Source: Rhizopus arrhizus (taxonomy: Eukaryota; Mucoromycota; Mucoromycetes; Mucorales; Rhizopodaceae). From it: a stretch of 64,000 bases of DNA. Location of the stretch: contig JAKZZE010000013.1 in assembly GCA_024220505.1 (NCBI GenBank), forward strand, positions 868,001 to 932,000, written 5' to 3'. Shown here one piece after another: positions 21,811-32,248 of the stretch (position 1 is the stretch's first letter; every line of letters begins with the position of its first letter). The notes beneath the pieces were generated by a model that ran no database searches, was not told where the DNA came from, and saw only the letters and a program-made list of their open reading frames with translations. The position numbers and the translations under genes were made by a program.

Positions 21811-22413
21811 TAGGAATGATGAGGCTTGGTGCTTCTGATTATACTGTTCCGACTCGTAACTCTACAGAAAAGCATGTCAGAGACACAGCTGCCACTACTG
21901 CTACTAGTTTTTTTCCCTTTCAGCATTGACACTGTATGAAATTCACTTTTTAAAATTGAAGCTTTCTCGATATTTGAATATAATTTTTCATTTGCTGTCA
22001 TAAATATCACTTTGGATTGATTACTTAAACAGTGTAAACAGCCATTGTGTATTTGTGATCTGAATTAAAATTACCAACAGTACGATCAATTACTTCAAAT
22101 GACGTGTAACACAGATCGATTTGATTCCATTCTCCATACAAAGAACTCATGGACAATGCATTCTTTTTTTTTACGTAGAAAAGATATCTCCTCAATTGAG
22201 CTCTATTCTCAATGAACTTATCCTGTATGGTCGAATAAAATGATATGTAATAATCAGAAGAGCTTATCCCTCTTGTTCGTCATTTTCCTTTTTAGATTGA
22301 TGACGCGTTTCTCTCTCCGCAGCTTCGGATTTTGCCAGAACTTTTTCCAGAAAAATAAAAGCTGAGACTTTTACGTTTTTTTTTTTTTCTTTTATTTTTT
22401 TTTCCACCCAAAA
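21811..22413. other. Spacer between left arm and the PPPDE gene
   Basis: No gene is seen. T-runs at 22377-22410 lie directly before the start codon at 22414 and are probably part of the promoter or 5' leader. Confidence 0.4.
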
Positions 22414-24560
22414 ATGTCTGAACCCGTTAAACTTTATGTGTATGATCTTTCACAGGGCTTAGCCAAATCAATGTCACTTGCCCTGACAGGAAAACAAATT
22501 GGTAATTAAAACAAAGAAGTTCTTTGTGCTTTACTTAGTAGAATAATAGATGGTATTTGGCATACGTCTGTTGTTGTCTATGGTCAAGAAATCTATTATG
22601 GACAAGGTATCATGACGGTTTTACCAGGAACAACACAACATGGTTCACCTTTACAAATGATTGATATCGGAGAAACGTTTTTACCTCAAGATGTAGTTAT
22701 TGAGTATATAGATAGCCTGAGATCCGTTTATACGTAAGTTTATTCCATCCGAAAAGATTGTCGTTACTTATCTTTTTCGTAATAGAGCAGAGAAATACCA
22801 TTTGTTGGATTTCAATTGCAACACGTTTTCAAATGATCTCTGTCAATTTTTATGCGGTAAAGATATACCTGCCCACATCACTGGATTGCCTACCGATTTC
22901 ATCAACACGTAAGCAACTCAAATAACACAAAAACACAAATTGACAAGTCATTAGGCCATTTGGACAATCAATTCTACCTATGATTGAAAACATGTTTGGA
23001 CAATCTCAATTGAGACCTAGTATTCCAGCAGCAGCAGCAGCAGCGCCTCACTCAGAAGCTGTTAACCGCATCTTACAAGGCGAACAGCCCACGGCTGATG
23101 CCCTCAGTTTACTTCAAGGCATCTCATCGGCTGCAATGTCAGCCGCACCTACCGAAAAGAATCCGATCCAGGAAGTCAAGAGTGCACGCATGATGGAAGA
23201 ACTCGTCGCGGATTATCAGGCGGTCGTAGTCATGTTCACCTCGCCTACGTGTGGGCCATGTCAGATGATCAAGCCCAAGTTCAAGGAGCTCGTGCAAGAA
23301 AAGAATAACCAACCGGCCGGAAAGATTCGCGTTTTGGCTGTCTTGTTGGACATGTCCACAGCTATGGATGCTCAACACTACAACATCCGAGGTGTGCCCA
23401 CATTTTATTTTTATCTGAATGGTAAAAAGTATTCAGAATTTTCGGGTGCAGATTATGCAGAGTTAAAGAGTCAATTGGACATGTTGTTGTTTGAAGCCTA
23501 TCCTCGTAAGTGGATCACTCACTGGGCAATGGCTCCCTTTACTAAATTCATATGTATAGCTCATCCACACAGAAAGGTGCTTTTGAAAACAATTCACAAT
23601 CAACCCAATGTACCCATTCTGTACAACGTCAACCTTGATAAACTGGATGTTATTTATGATAAACTCTATGGATTTATAAACTTGACAGAGCAAGAAAAGA
23701 AGACAATCGAGGATACAAAATTATGTTTAAATAACAAAAAGACATTGGATGTTCTCTCCTGGAGTCAACTTGTCGATGTCTTGTTGGAAAAATTATCGTC
23801 CGATCAGTGGTTCCCTCTTTTAGATATTTTCAAATCTTTACTGCTTCACCAAGAAGTCTCTCAATTTTATACCAAGAACCGTACGTGTTTTTTTTTTTTC
23901 ACTGATCATCAAAAAGGGAAGGCTAATTTTTTGAATAGCTTCACAATTGGGAAAGATTTTGGAATTAGCCACAAAGAATGAAGCATCTTTAGGTAGAGCG
24001 ACATGGATCATGATTTTACGTGTTGCCTGTAATCTGTTTTCAGACTCTACACTTTCCACCACATATTTTACATCACACCTGGAAGGCGCTACTTATCGTA
24101 CCATTCTCACACAATTACTCATCACTAGTTTATTATCCCAAGACAGTCAGATCAGACAGGCAGCTGCCTCCTTGGCCTATAACTGTTCAACTAATGTTTC
24201 CATTGAACGATTGAAAAAAGAAGAGGGTACATGGACCGGTATGACAGAGCAAGAAGATGATGATTGGCAAGTGGAGTTATTGAGTGCTGTAGCGGATGCT
24301 TTAACAAAGGAAAAGGACGAAGAGATTTGTAAGTTTTCTTATAATAGGGTACGCTTTATTAACATGACTTTTATGCAGTGCATCGTTTATTGGCTACGAT
24401 TGGAAAATTATTATTCTTATTACCCGAGACATCTTCTATTAGTAATTTATTATCTGCATTAGACTTTTCAAACATTATAGACACAAAAAAGAAGGAAGGT
24501 GTAATTAAATCAAGTCAATTGATTGGATTATCGAGTGATATTTGCAAATTAATTAAATAA
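22414..24560 (+). CDS. PPPDE (DeSI-like) peptidase - thioredoxin - PUL domain fusion protein
   Basis: Seven exons (22414-22501, 22550-22733, 22786-22908, 22955-23505, 23560-23880, 23939-24328, 24379-24560) give 612 residues. Residues 1-140 form a PPPDE domain: LYVYDLSQGLA, then GIWHTSVVVYGQEIYYGQGI with the catalytic His, and LLDFNCNTFSND with the catalytic Cys, as in DeSI-type deSUMOylating or deubiquitinating peptidases. After an Ala/Pro linker comes a thioredoxin fold with the active site TSPTCGPCQMIKP near residue 220 and the cis-Pro block RGVPTFYFYLNG. The C-terminal part is an all-helical PUL domain, the Ufd3/PLAA-type Cdc48-binding module. The combination suggests a cytosolic or nuclear factor in ubiquitin/SUMO-linked protein quality control. 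The gene lies in the spacer of the large inverted repeat. Its stop is 3 bp from that of the methyltransferase gene. Confidence 0.92.
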
Positions 24561-24563
24561 AGA

Positions 24564-25607
24564 CTATTCATCCTCTTCATCTTCACTGTCCTCGTCTTCT
24601 TTAGACGCGCCCGTCCTTTTCAATAAAGCAAAGTAGAGTGGACCCCATCCTTCTGTTTTATCAGGCAGCATGATCCATCCATATTTTGTCTTTTCACCCA
24701 CAGGCCATTTTTGCTTGACGGGCTCGACTGGGATCTTGCCCTTCTTGATCATTTTCTCAATCACCTTATCATTCTCTAGTGAACTAATCGAACATGTACC
24801 GTACAACACAAGCCCGCCCACACGCACCGAGTGAACCGCGGCCTTGAGCAAGGCCAGTTGGCGTTTGGCGTTCATCTGAGTACGCTTGGGTGTCCAAATT
24901 TCAAATTCCTTTTCATCATGCAGCACATGTCGTTCAGAGGAGCAGGGCGCGTCCAACAAGACCTTATCATACTGTTCTGGCTCGCCATAATATTTCGTAC
25001 CGTCCTTGCCGACCACTGTACTCAGTTCTGCTGCTATATTGGCGGGTATATAGGATTCAATCACCTGACGTAGACGTCTTCTTCGATCAGACGCAATCTC
25101 GTTTGACGTCAACTGTCCGTATTTGGCATCGAGACGCTGCAGGATCGAAAGGGTCTTACCACCCGGTGCTGCACAGATATCCAACACATGATCCTCTGGC
25201 TGAATGTCCAGGGCTTCGGTAGCCAAGACTGATCCAGCATCCAAAATGTAGTAGTCCGTGACGCCGGCAGAGTCCTTGGAAGGTGCTGGGAATCGGCTGT
25301 GGCTCTTGCTTGCGTAACATGGAATACGCAAGAAATCGAGCATAGTCAAATCAGCCAAGGTAGGTTCCAACTTAGTCTTGAGTTCTTGAATGTTTGCATA
25401 CTTGTTGATCATCATGCAGTGCCTCACCGGTTTCTGGAGTGCTTCCAACAAGACAGGCCAGCGTTCAGAACCCCATTCTTCTTCATAGTATTTGTTGAAC
25501 GCGAGCATGACCGCATTGCGTTTTTCAATTTCACGTTGCTGTGCTTTTTCCTTTTTTTTAGAGGTCCCTGGCTTTTTCTTTTCGGATTTTTTCGTCTTGT
25601 CTGTCAT
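24564..25607 (-). CDS. RNA (cytosine-5)-methyltransferase, NOL1/NOP2/Sun family (NSUN3/4-like)
   Basis: Intronless, 347 residues. The SAM-binding motif DICAAPGGKT lies near residue 143. Motif IV, LLDAPCSSERH, near residue 218, carries one of the two Cys of the family. Motif VI, LYGTCSIS, near residue 272, has the other Cys, which forms the covalent link to cytosine. The N-terminus is strongly basic (KKSEKKKPGTSKKKEKAQQRE), and the EEEWGSERWPVLLEAL segment is like NSUN4/NSUN3 proteins. The C-terminus is acidic (EDEDSEDEEDE). The family methylates C5 of cytosine in tRNA or rRNA; the basic start could be a targeting or RNA-binding region. The target RNA is not readable. A LINE insertion begins about 100 bp upstream of the start codon. 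Confidence 0.9.
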   Translation of the reverse strand: MTDKTKKSEKKKPGTSKKKEKAQQREIEKRNAVMLAFNKYYEEEWGSERWPVLLEALQKPVRHCMMINKYANIQELKTKLEPTLADLTMLDFLRIPCYASKSHSRFPAPSKDSAGVTDYYILDAGSVLATEALDIQPEDHVLDICAAPGGKTLSILQRLDAKYGQLTSNEIASDRRRRLRQVIESYIPANIAAELSTVVGKDGTKYYGEPEQYDKVLLDAPCSSERHVLHDEKEFEIWTPKRTQMNAKRQLALLKAAVHSVRVGGLVLYGTCSISSLENDKVIEKMIKKGKIPVEPVKQKWPVGEKTKYGWIMLPDKTEGWGPLYFALLKRTGASKEDEDSEDEEDE

Positions 25608-25702
25608 GAATCAACAAAAGTAGGAAAGAAAAAAAAAAAAAGTTTTCTTTGCTAAAAGTACAGTCACTGCCCGCATAAAAAATTCAAACTGTCTACTGCA
25701 TT

Positions 25703-25718
25703 TCGATGCTCCCCATAT
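25703..25718 (+). repeat. Target-site duplication, left copy
   Basis: TCGATGCTCCCCATAT, repeated exactly at 26569-26584 on the other side of the LINE fragment. Confidence 0.9.
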
Positions 25719-26568
25719 ACGGTGGATACAGTCTGGCGAAGTAATATTACTACCTTTTTTTGCGCGGTTATGTCTTCCACGTTCTTCGGATTCTGATACT
25801 GTAAATAATGGATATCGTACCTTTGACACTTTTTGCAGTGCTTTGGTGGACCCGCTAATTGATCCAATCAAGTCTGTAATTACACCAAAGTCCTTTAGAC
25901 AAACGCATCTCGAGAAAATTAAACAGTCCCTTGCTGGCACTTTAGACCACACAAGATCCTCCTCTTTTTGGAAACGGTTTTGGAACATGGATATTCCGTT
26001 GGCTATCAGAACTCCATGGTACCGACTACTTCATAGGAAATTTCCCAATGCTGAACGAGTGCAAGCCTTAGTGCCCAACATCTGTGACTCACATTGTCGT
26101 TTGTGTGGAGACCCTTCTACACCCGAGAACTCAGACCACTTCCTCTTTCGTTGTCCGAGCAAATTGATCATTTGGCGGCTACTCTGGAAACAATTTTTTG
26201 GTGTCCATGACGTGCCACTGTTAGATATAGCTACCGCTCTGTATAAATTGATCTTTCCTCGTCAAAAATTACGACTCATTCAAAATGATAGTATAATCGG
26301 TTGTGCTTTTCTTGGTATCTGGAAGGCACACTGGCGTTTTATTTTTGATAACACCCCTTTTGACTCAATGATTATATATCAACAAATTACGGTACTTATC
26401 ACTTCCATGCGATCTGATACAGTGCCCTCTGCAATGTAATTCTCGCCTCCATTATTTACTTTACACGTTTTCCTTGATGTATAAAAGTTCACCGCTGTCT
26501 AACACGTGACTTTAAATATTATATTTATTTATTAATAAATTTGGCCTAGAGCCCCTACAAAAAAAAAA
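25719..26568 (+). mobile_element. 5'-truncated LINE (non-LTR retrotransposon)
   Basis: An 850-bp insertion flanked by perfect 16-bp duplications and ending in a run of about 10 A. This is the classic product of target-primed reverse transcription with loss of the 5' part. It contains the end of ORF2 and about 130 bp of 3' untranslated sequence. Confidence 0.9.
25720..26439 (+). pseudogene. C-terminal end of LINE reverse transcriptase (zinc-binding domain)
   Basis: The frame is open from the 5' truncation point to a stop at 26439 (239 codons), so the fragment has not decayed much. It contains FWNMDIPLAIRTPWYRLLHRKFPNAER and then CRLCGDPSTPENSDHFLFRCP, a C-x2-C...H-x4-C zinc finger found at the C-terminus of LINE RTs (zf-RVT). 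It lacks the endonuclease and RT parts and cannot act alone. The open frame and perfect target duplication point to a recent insertion. Confidence 0.85.
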
Positions 26569-26584
26569 TCGATGCTCCCCATAT
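26569..26584 (+). repeat. Target-site duplication, right copy
   Basis: Identical 16-mer to 25703-25718, directly after the poly(A) tail. Confidence 0.9.
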
Positions 26585-27444
26585 CACTGATGTGAAATAA
26601 TAAAGCGATACGGCTGATTATCTTTTAATTTCGCTTTTTACAAGAGGAGAGAGAGAAAGAGAGAAAACAATTGTCTTCTTTAATACAAATATCCCTATTG
26701 ATTCACGAAATGAAATAGGGTCAAGAAGATGTATATACTATATGGATGTGCTCAGCCTATGAATATGCTTTCCTTCATGGAATAGCACTCGATTAGCCCA
26801 TATATATATATATATATATATATATTAATTAAGAATAAAATTAGAGAAAATGTAAAAGGATATTTGGACGATACAATAGAGTATTGACATGAATACAATC
26901 ATGATCATTCCATATAAACCACTATTTTCTTTAAAAATAAAAACAGCCATTTTATTTCAATGAAAGATAACTGGTTTCGACAGCAAATTGACATCCAAAT
27001 TTCTGATCGATTTGTAGGTGTCGCTGCCAAAAGTCGCCACAAACGAAACATATGTATCTTCATGAGCAAGATAACTGTTTACTTTGCTAGTTTTCCATGA
27101 AATATTTTATCTTGTATTTTGTTGTAAATCCTATAAACTCTTAAAAATTCCTATAGCTGCTTATTTTACTACAGAGCAAACTGAAACTAAGCTTGTCTAT
27201 GAAGATGGCACCTTTGCTGAATTACAATGTCCTTAGTAATTGAGCAATTTTACTCCAAAATTGATTTTATTGTCTTTATTATTTCCTTTAATATAGAAAT
27301 TCTGATAGATAAATTTCTGTTCGTTTTTAACCACTCATTATAGCTTCAGTACATTTGTAGCTGATATAGATATCACTTGCCTCTCCCGTGTTTTGATGAC
27401 CAAAACAAAAACCATGATAGTAGCAGTAATAGTGCTTTATAAAG
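26585..27444. other. AT-rich spacer with two short frames and a TA microsatellite
   Basis: Contains a (TA)n tract at about 26799-26825. A 46-codon frame at 26960-27100 (MKDNWFRQQIDIQISDRF...) and a second at about 27153-27236 (AAYFTTEQTETKLVYEDGTF...) read like protein-coding pieces. They could be two exons of a small gene or fragments of a decayed one. No family was recognised. Confidence 0.3.
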
Positions 27445-27910
27445 GTTGACAATAGAATAACATTTGCTGTTGACTGAGCCACAAGTCGGACGATAGAAGT
27501 CATGACAGGTGTGTCTCTCATAGAAACGTATAGCAACTTGGATGTTTGAGAACAGATAAGCCTTATGGGTTGAGGTATCATTATCCTTACAAACAACTGC
27601 TCATGACTGTTCATAACTATTCACACACGGTAATAAAAGACAACAAGACCTATCAGAACAAGGTAGTCGATGTCTTTATTTTATAATAAGCTTGTGCGGT
27701 TTATATCTCTCAATACATATTATTGTTATTGTTGTTATTGTTGTTGTTAGTATCCAGCAGACTGTAAAGCTATCTGACAATTCTAATGTCTTGTGTAAAT
27801 ACCCAATCAAACGGCATCAAGTCCATCGTCATGTTATCTAAAGCTCCTTTATGTCATGTATTGCCCTTTTGAGGCCCTAGTCATCTATCGATCGCTGTTT
27901 TCATCATCCC

Positions 27911-27956
<46 letters not shown>

Positions 27957-28458
27957 CTAAACCTTTTCCATGAATCTCTTTCTTGATTAGATCAATCATG
28001 TCATTCGATTGAGAATAGATACTTGGCTTTATTTCAGTTATTGTGATATTGCTTTATCTCTTTTGTCCAACAGAAACCATAATCGTCATGCAAACAAAGA
28101 GGCAGCAAGTATCTCTAGTTTCTCCTAATATTTCTTTTTATAGATATATATATGCATATAAAAAAAAAAAAAAGGATATACATACTAGATACAATCATAT
28201 CAAATAAAGAATATACTTTATCACTCTCATCGAATTTTATACTTTTTTATTTTATTTTATTGTTTTAATGTTTTGTTTGTGTCTATTTTTTTAATTAAAT
28301 CGTATTGAGAAAACCTGAAATTCTGCACTTCTCTTTCGAGAACTTTGCAGAAAACATTTCTATGCATCCTCTTTTTAGATTTATATTTTCAAAAATCAAA
28401 AGAATCTGCAATCATGCATAGATTGCAACCGTTCGATTTTTTTTTTTACATTCACGCA

Positions 28459-28466
28459 TATAAAAG
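28459..28466 (+). promoter_or_regulatory. TATA box of peptide gene copy 3
   Basis: TATAAAAG on the plus strand, starting 69 bp before the ATG at 28528. Confidence 0.65.
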
Positions 28467-28527
28467 AAGCAATTTATTTTCCTTCAATCAACTCATTATC
28501 AAGCAAGAGTCTATTCTACATACAAAA

Positions 28528-28704
28528 ATGCGTTTATCTCTCATCTTCTTTGGTTTATCATCTGTCTTTATGATCGTGTCTTCACTTCCTCTTGGCTCTG
28601 TTGGATTAGAGAAAAGACAAGATGGTGGAGTTGTTGGTAAAGTTGATGGTGATGTTGCTGATGTTGCTGGTGGTGTTCGTAGTGCTGGTGATGCATTGCG
28701 TTAA
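28528..28704 (+). CDS. Small secreted Kex2-type peptide precursor, copy 3
   Basis: 58 residues. The first 30 are identical to copy 2 (signal peptide, LGSVGLEKR), and the remaining 28 are Gly/Val/Asp/Ala-rich with different order and length, with acidic residues replacing the Thr/Asn of copy 2. I chose the ATG at 28528 rather than an upstream in-frame one because the shared homology and TATA spacing place the start here. The mature part uses almost only GNT codons (Gly, Val, Asp, Ala). It lies on the right arm of the large inverted repeat in mirror position to copy 2. Confidence 0.75.
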   Translation: MRLSLIFFGLSSVFMIVSSLPLGSVGLEKRQDGGVVGKVDGDVADVAGGVRSAGDALR

Positions 28705-29416
28705 GAGAAAGACATTATTTTCTAGCATTTCCTCTTTTTGGAAATGTACTGATTCTTCTTCCAAAGTTCATTAATGTCCTCAACATGCTGCTAGAAGAAA
28801 ATACGAGTTAATAAAATAAAGCCCATGAAACCTTCTTTTACAAATAATACATATCTACTTGTTTCTTTTTTTTTTCTTTTCTTTTCTTGAATTACATTGT
28901 CTATAAAAAGGAATAGAATACTCTTTACGTATGACTTGTAGGACACGTTTCATTCATTTTGTGCAAAAGTAAAAACGATATGAGATGAATGATGATAGAC
29001 ATTCGTATGACAACGTCAATTTAAACCATCTTATGCGTTTGGATGGTACCATCCTTTGCTTTTGCTGATAGAAATTCAAGACTAAATGGACTTATCAAAT
29101 GGCGTAGTCACTGATTTAGAAATGTATCCATGAATGATAATATACATACTTTATCTAAAACCTAAGCTTATACGAAATACAGATTTCATTTAACCTATGT
29201 TGATATTTCATGTATAGAGCAAAGTAATAATAATAATAAAAGCATACAAAGATAAAAGAACATTTATGACTTAAAAAATGATATATCTTTTGTCAAAGTC
29301 CATAAGCAGAAAGGCAATGTTATTTGACTACACGGACTAAAAAAAATGAGGATTGAAACTCTTCATATCCATATCCTTGTGATAAACAATTGACAGTCTT
29401 CCTTTCTTTTTCTTTT

Positions 29417-29463
<47 letters not shown>

Positions 29464-29814
29464 CATCGCAAGTTCAATCATAATGTTTGATACCGACAAA
29501 AGATGAATGCTTTATGTTTCTTTAGAGCATGAACATTCATCATATTGATGACTCAAAAAGGCAGCAAAGAAGATGATATTCTTAATGAAAAAGTATCCTG
29601 ACAGGTCAAGAGTTAAGCAAAGGCTGTTATTCGCTGGTAATTATGATACAAAAGACGCTAATATGCCCTTTTTTTAATTGGCCATTGAAATTCTTTTCAG
29701 TGTCTGGATATCGATTTCTCATATAATTAGAAAACACCGAATACATAAATAATTCGAGGGTGTATATAACTTTCTTCTTATTTACAAGTATATCATTACA
29801 TTCTATTTACATGA

Positions 29815-31027
29815 TTAAGTGTATTGTATTCTATTCTGTTGCCCAAGTAAATTTGTTTCCTCTGTTATTGCCACTTGCTGTTTTCTAATTGAACTATGAT
29901 CTTGACTTGTTTCTTCTTCATCTTGTACTATTTCTTCTTCAACAAGAATGCCAGAAGACTTGTAAGATATTAAAAGAACACCACCAATGGTGATAGCAAC
30001 ACCAACCATGGTCAGTGAGAGTTGATACCAAGTGAATCTATCCCATTGATCATAGTAAACAAGACCATTGAATAAACAGGATACATTGAATACACATGCT
30101 GAGATCGGAATCATAATCACCGTGTCACATAATTGTAATCCTTTATTTAAATAATGCAGCTATGAAGCAAGATGTTAGTTATAATGATAGAAAGTAAATT
30201 TGTTTTACTTGTAATATGGCAGTGAAGATCATCATTGTCAATAATATCCATGTAAGTGGATATTGTAGTTGATTTTTATCGGAAGCGATTGTAAGAATGA
30301 TTAGTTCAACACCACTCTTTGCAAACAACATACTTTGACTGCTCACATTGCCCGCTAAAATACCATAACTATTGTACACAAGTTAAGGGAGAGGAATGTA
30401 TAGACTGTAGTATTACCTTATCCCAATGTATTTTTTGAATTCATCTACTTGAACCCATTTACTAATCCACTTACTTCTATGCGATGGCTGCAAAGTAGTC
30501 GACTCCAATTGATCGTACAGCTGTTCAAAATAATGTGTGGCTAATGCAGTCGTGACAATTAAAAATTCAAGAGTACTAAAATAAGCAATAAACCCAGGCT
30601 TCTTGTACAATCTTATCAAATCATCAATATCATGATCTGGTTCTGTCACAACCCCAAAAATTCCCAATAAAAGTGTTCCAAACACAATAAAGCATGTCCC
30701 TACGAACTTGCGAAGCCCAAATGGATCCCCGAGGACAAATTTAGCTGCTAGTGCATTAAAGACCAAGCTAAGGGCACCAATGGGTGCCAAGATAACAATG
30801 GGTAAATAGCCAATGGTAAAGATAGATCCGATGAGATTGGCTGCCAGATAACTAGCGAAACTGATGACCCAAAGTGGTCTCCGGAGATAATGCTTTCGGT
30901 TTTGTGGTGGATAGATGGAATCATTCAATAAATGTGATTTTCGTTGGAATGCCATGGCAAATGATTGTATCAAATTGGTTAAAATGGAGATGGAAACACC
31001 TATCCAAAATTGCTTTGGGTATTGCAT
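29815..31027 (-). CDS. NIPA-type magnesium transporter-like membrane protein
   Basis: Three exons (31027-30417, 30368-30209, 30159-29815) give 371 residues. There are about nine hydrophobic segments, starting with IGVSISILTNLIQSFAMAFQ, then LPIVILAPIGALSLVFNALAAKFVLGD, FVGTCFIVFGTLLLGIFGV, SYGILAGNVSSQSMLFAKSGVEL and, in the last exon, VIMIPISACVFNVSCLFNGLVYYDQW followed by VGVAITIGGVLLISY. These are the hallmarks of the NIPA/DUF803 family of drug/metabolite-type transporters, implicated in Mg2+ transport. The loop at residues 175-200 and the acidic C-terminal tail (EEEIVQDEEETSQDHSS) face the cytosol in family models. Substrate is inferred from the family only. Confidence 0.85.
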
Positions 31028-31558
31028 TTATAAAATATAAAAGAGAGAAAAAAAAGGATGATAAAAAGAGAAAGAGTGAAATATTTCAGTCTCCCTTTTT
31101 TTTTTGTTCTGCCAAAAATTAATGCGAAAACCTTTAAAAGGAAATTGAGTGTCATACACACACGTACTATTTTACTGGCAGTAGGATGATAATCACTGCC
31201 ATGTTTTGTCATTAGACAGGCCTTGGCTATGATTGAATGAAACTGATAGTTAAGCATTTTTTTTTTTTGGATAAATTGCTCAGCTTTTTAATTTTTTAAT
31301 GCTTTTCTTTATTAATATACATTTAGTATTGAGAAAAGGAGTACAGGTTGGATGAGTGTGTCTGTTAAATAAGTTTTGATGAGAGTATAAAGTACAAACG
31401 AGGTCTTATCCAATATATAGATGATCTTTTATAAGAGCGTGAGAGAAATGAGTTTTAATTGGCTGAATTAAATTTATTAATGCAAAAAAGAAAAATGACG
31501 TTACCTGATCTTTTCCCCTCTTTCTTTTTTATTTTATTTTATCTTATTTTTTCCTTTT
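31028..31558. other. Divergent intergenic region, NIPA-like and SANT genes
   Basis: Shared upstream region of two divergent genes. It contains T-runs at about 31097-31105 and 31258-31269 and a pyrimidine-rich stretch right before 31559. No other gene is seen. Confidence 0.4.
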
Positions 31559-32246
31559 ATGACTGATAACCTACAAGAAGCAGAACAAGAAGCCAAGAGA
31601 TGGATGATTATTGGTGCTCATCAAGCAGGAGCAACAGAAAGGAAAATAGCTCGTATTTCAGGACTTTCAACAACAGCTGTTCGTCATATTTTATTAAATT
31701 ATCAACAAAATGGAACACCTTCAATACCCAAACAAGTACCCAAAAGAGGTAATTTATTAAAATTAATTCTACTTTTATACTTAAATATCATAAAGTGAGA
31801 GAAAAGCCAATAGTTGAATATGATGAAGATGGGAATATTATTGATTCTGAATCAGAAGAAGAACAAGAACAGATACAACAAACAAGAAAGAAAGCGAAAA
31901 ATAATAATAATAATAATAATAATGATGAACAATCCTCTTCTTCTTCAGATGAAACACAAGTAAGTAATTCTAATTAAACTAGAATAAAACTCATATCCTA
32001 TCACAGACACAAACAAAGAAATCTTCAAAGATGGATCAAACAATAAGAGGATACGAAATATGGACACATGAGGATGACATGATATTATTAGACTATGTAC
32101 TTCATCACTTGTATACAGGTGGATGGCATGAATTAGAGTCAAAATACAACGGAAGACACTCTGCTAGGCTGTGTCATGAAAGATGGAAATATTTAAAATC
32201 TTTATTAATTCACGGTATTACGGATAAACCCAATACACCTTGGTGA
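31559..32246 (+). CDS. HTH plus SANT/Myb-like DNA-binding protein
   Basis: Three exons (31559-31748, 31796-31959, 32007-32246) give 197 residues. Residues about 12-52 (AKRWMIIGAHQAGATERKIA...STTAVRHILLNYQQNG) form a homeodomain-like helix-turn-helix. The middle is acidic and of low complexity with Asn and Ser runs (NNNNNNNN, SSSSS). Residues about 130-185 form a SANT/Myb repeat: IWTHEDDMILLDYV, GGWHELESKYNGRHSARLCHERWKYL. A HTH of transposase type fused to a Myb repeat suggests a nuclear DNA-binding regulator, perhaps of domesticated origin; that is inference. Its stop is 2 bp from the stop of the ATG16 gene on the other strand. Confidence 0.8.
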
Positions 32247-32248
32247 AT

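Larger units (their letters stand above)
27445..29671 (-). repeat. Large inverted repeat, right arm
   Basis: Reverse-complement partner of 18474-21810, about 2.2 kb because it lacks the 1-kb insertion. It contains peptide gene copy 3, a long TTA microsatellite at 27909-27955 (short in the other arm) and a T-run of roughly 45 bases at 29419-29463 (12 A in the other arm). Confidence 0.85.

Noticed and set aside
18474..29671. Inverted repeat as an assembly artefact
   Set aside because: The arms differ by many point changes, a 1-kb insertion and different microsatellite lengths, and the peptide genes on them encode different mature parts.
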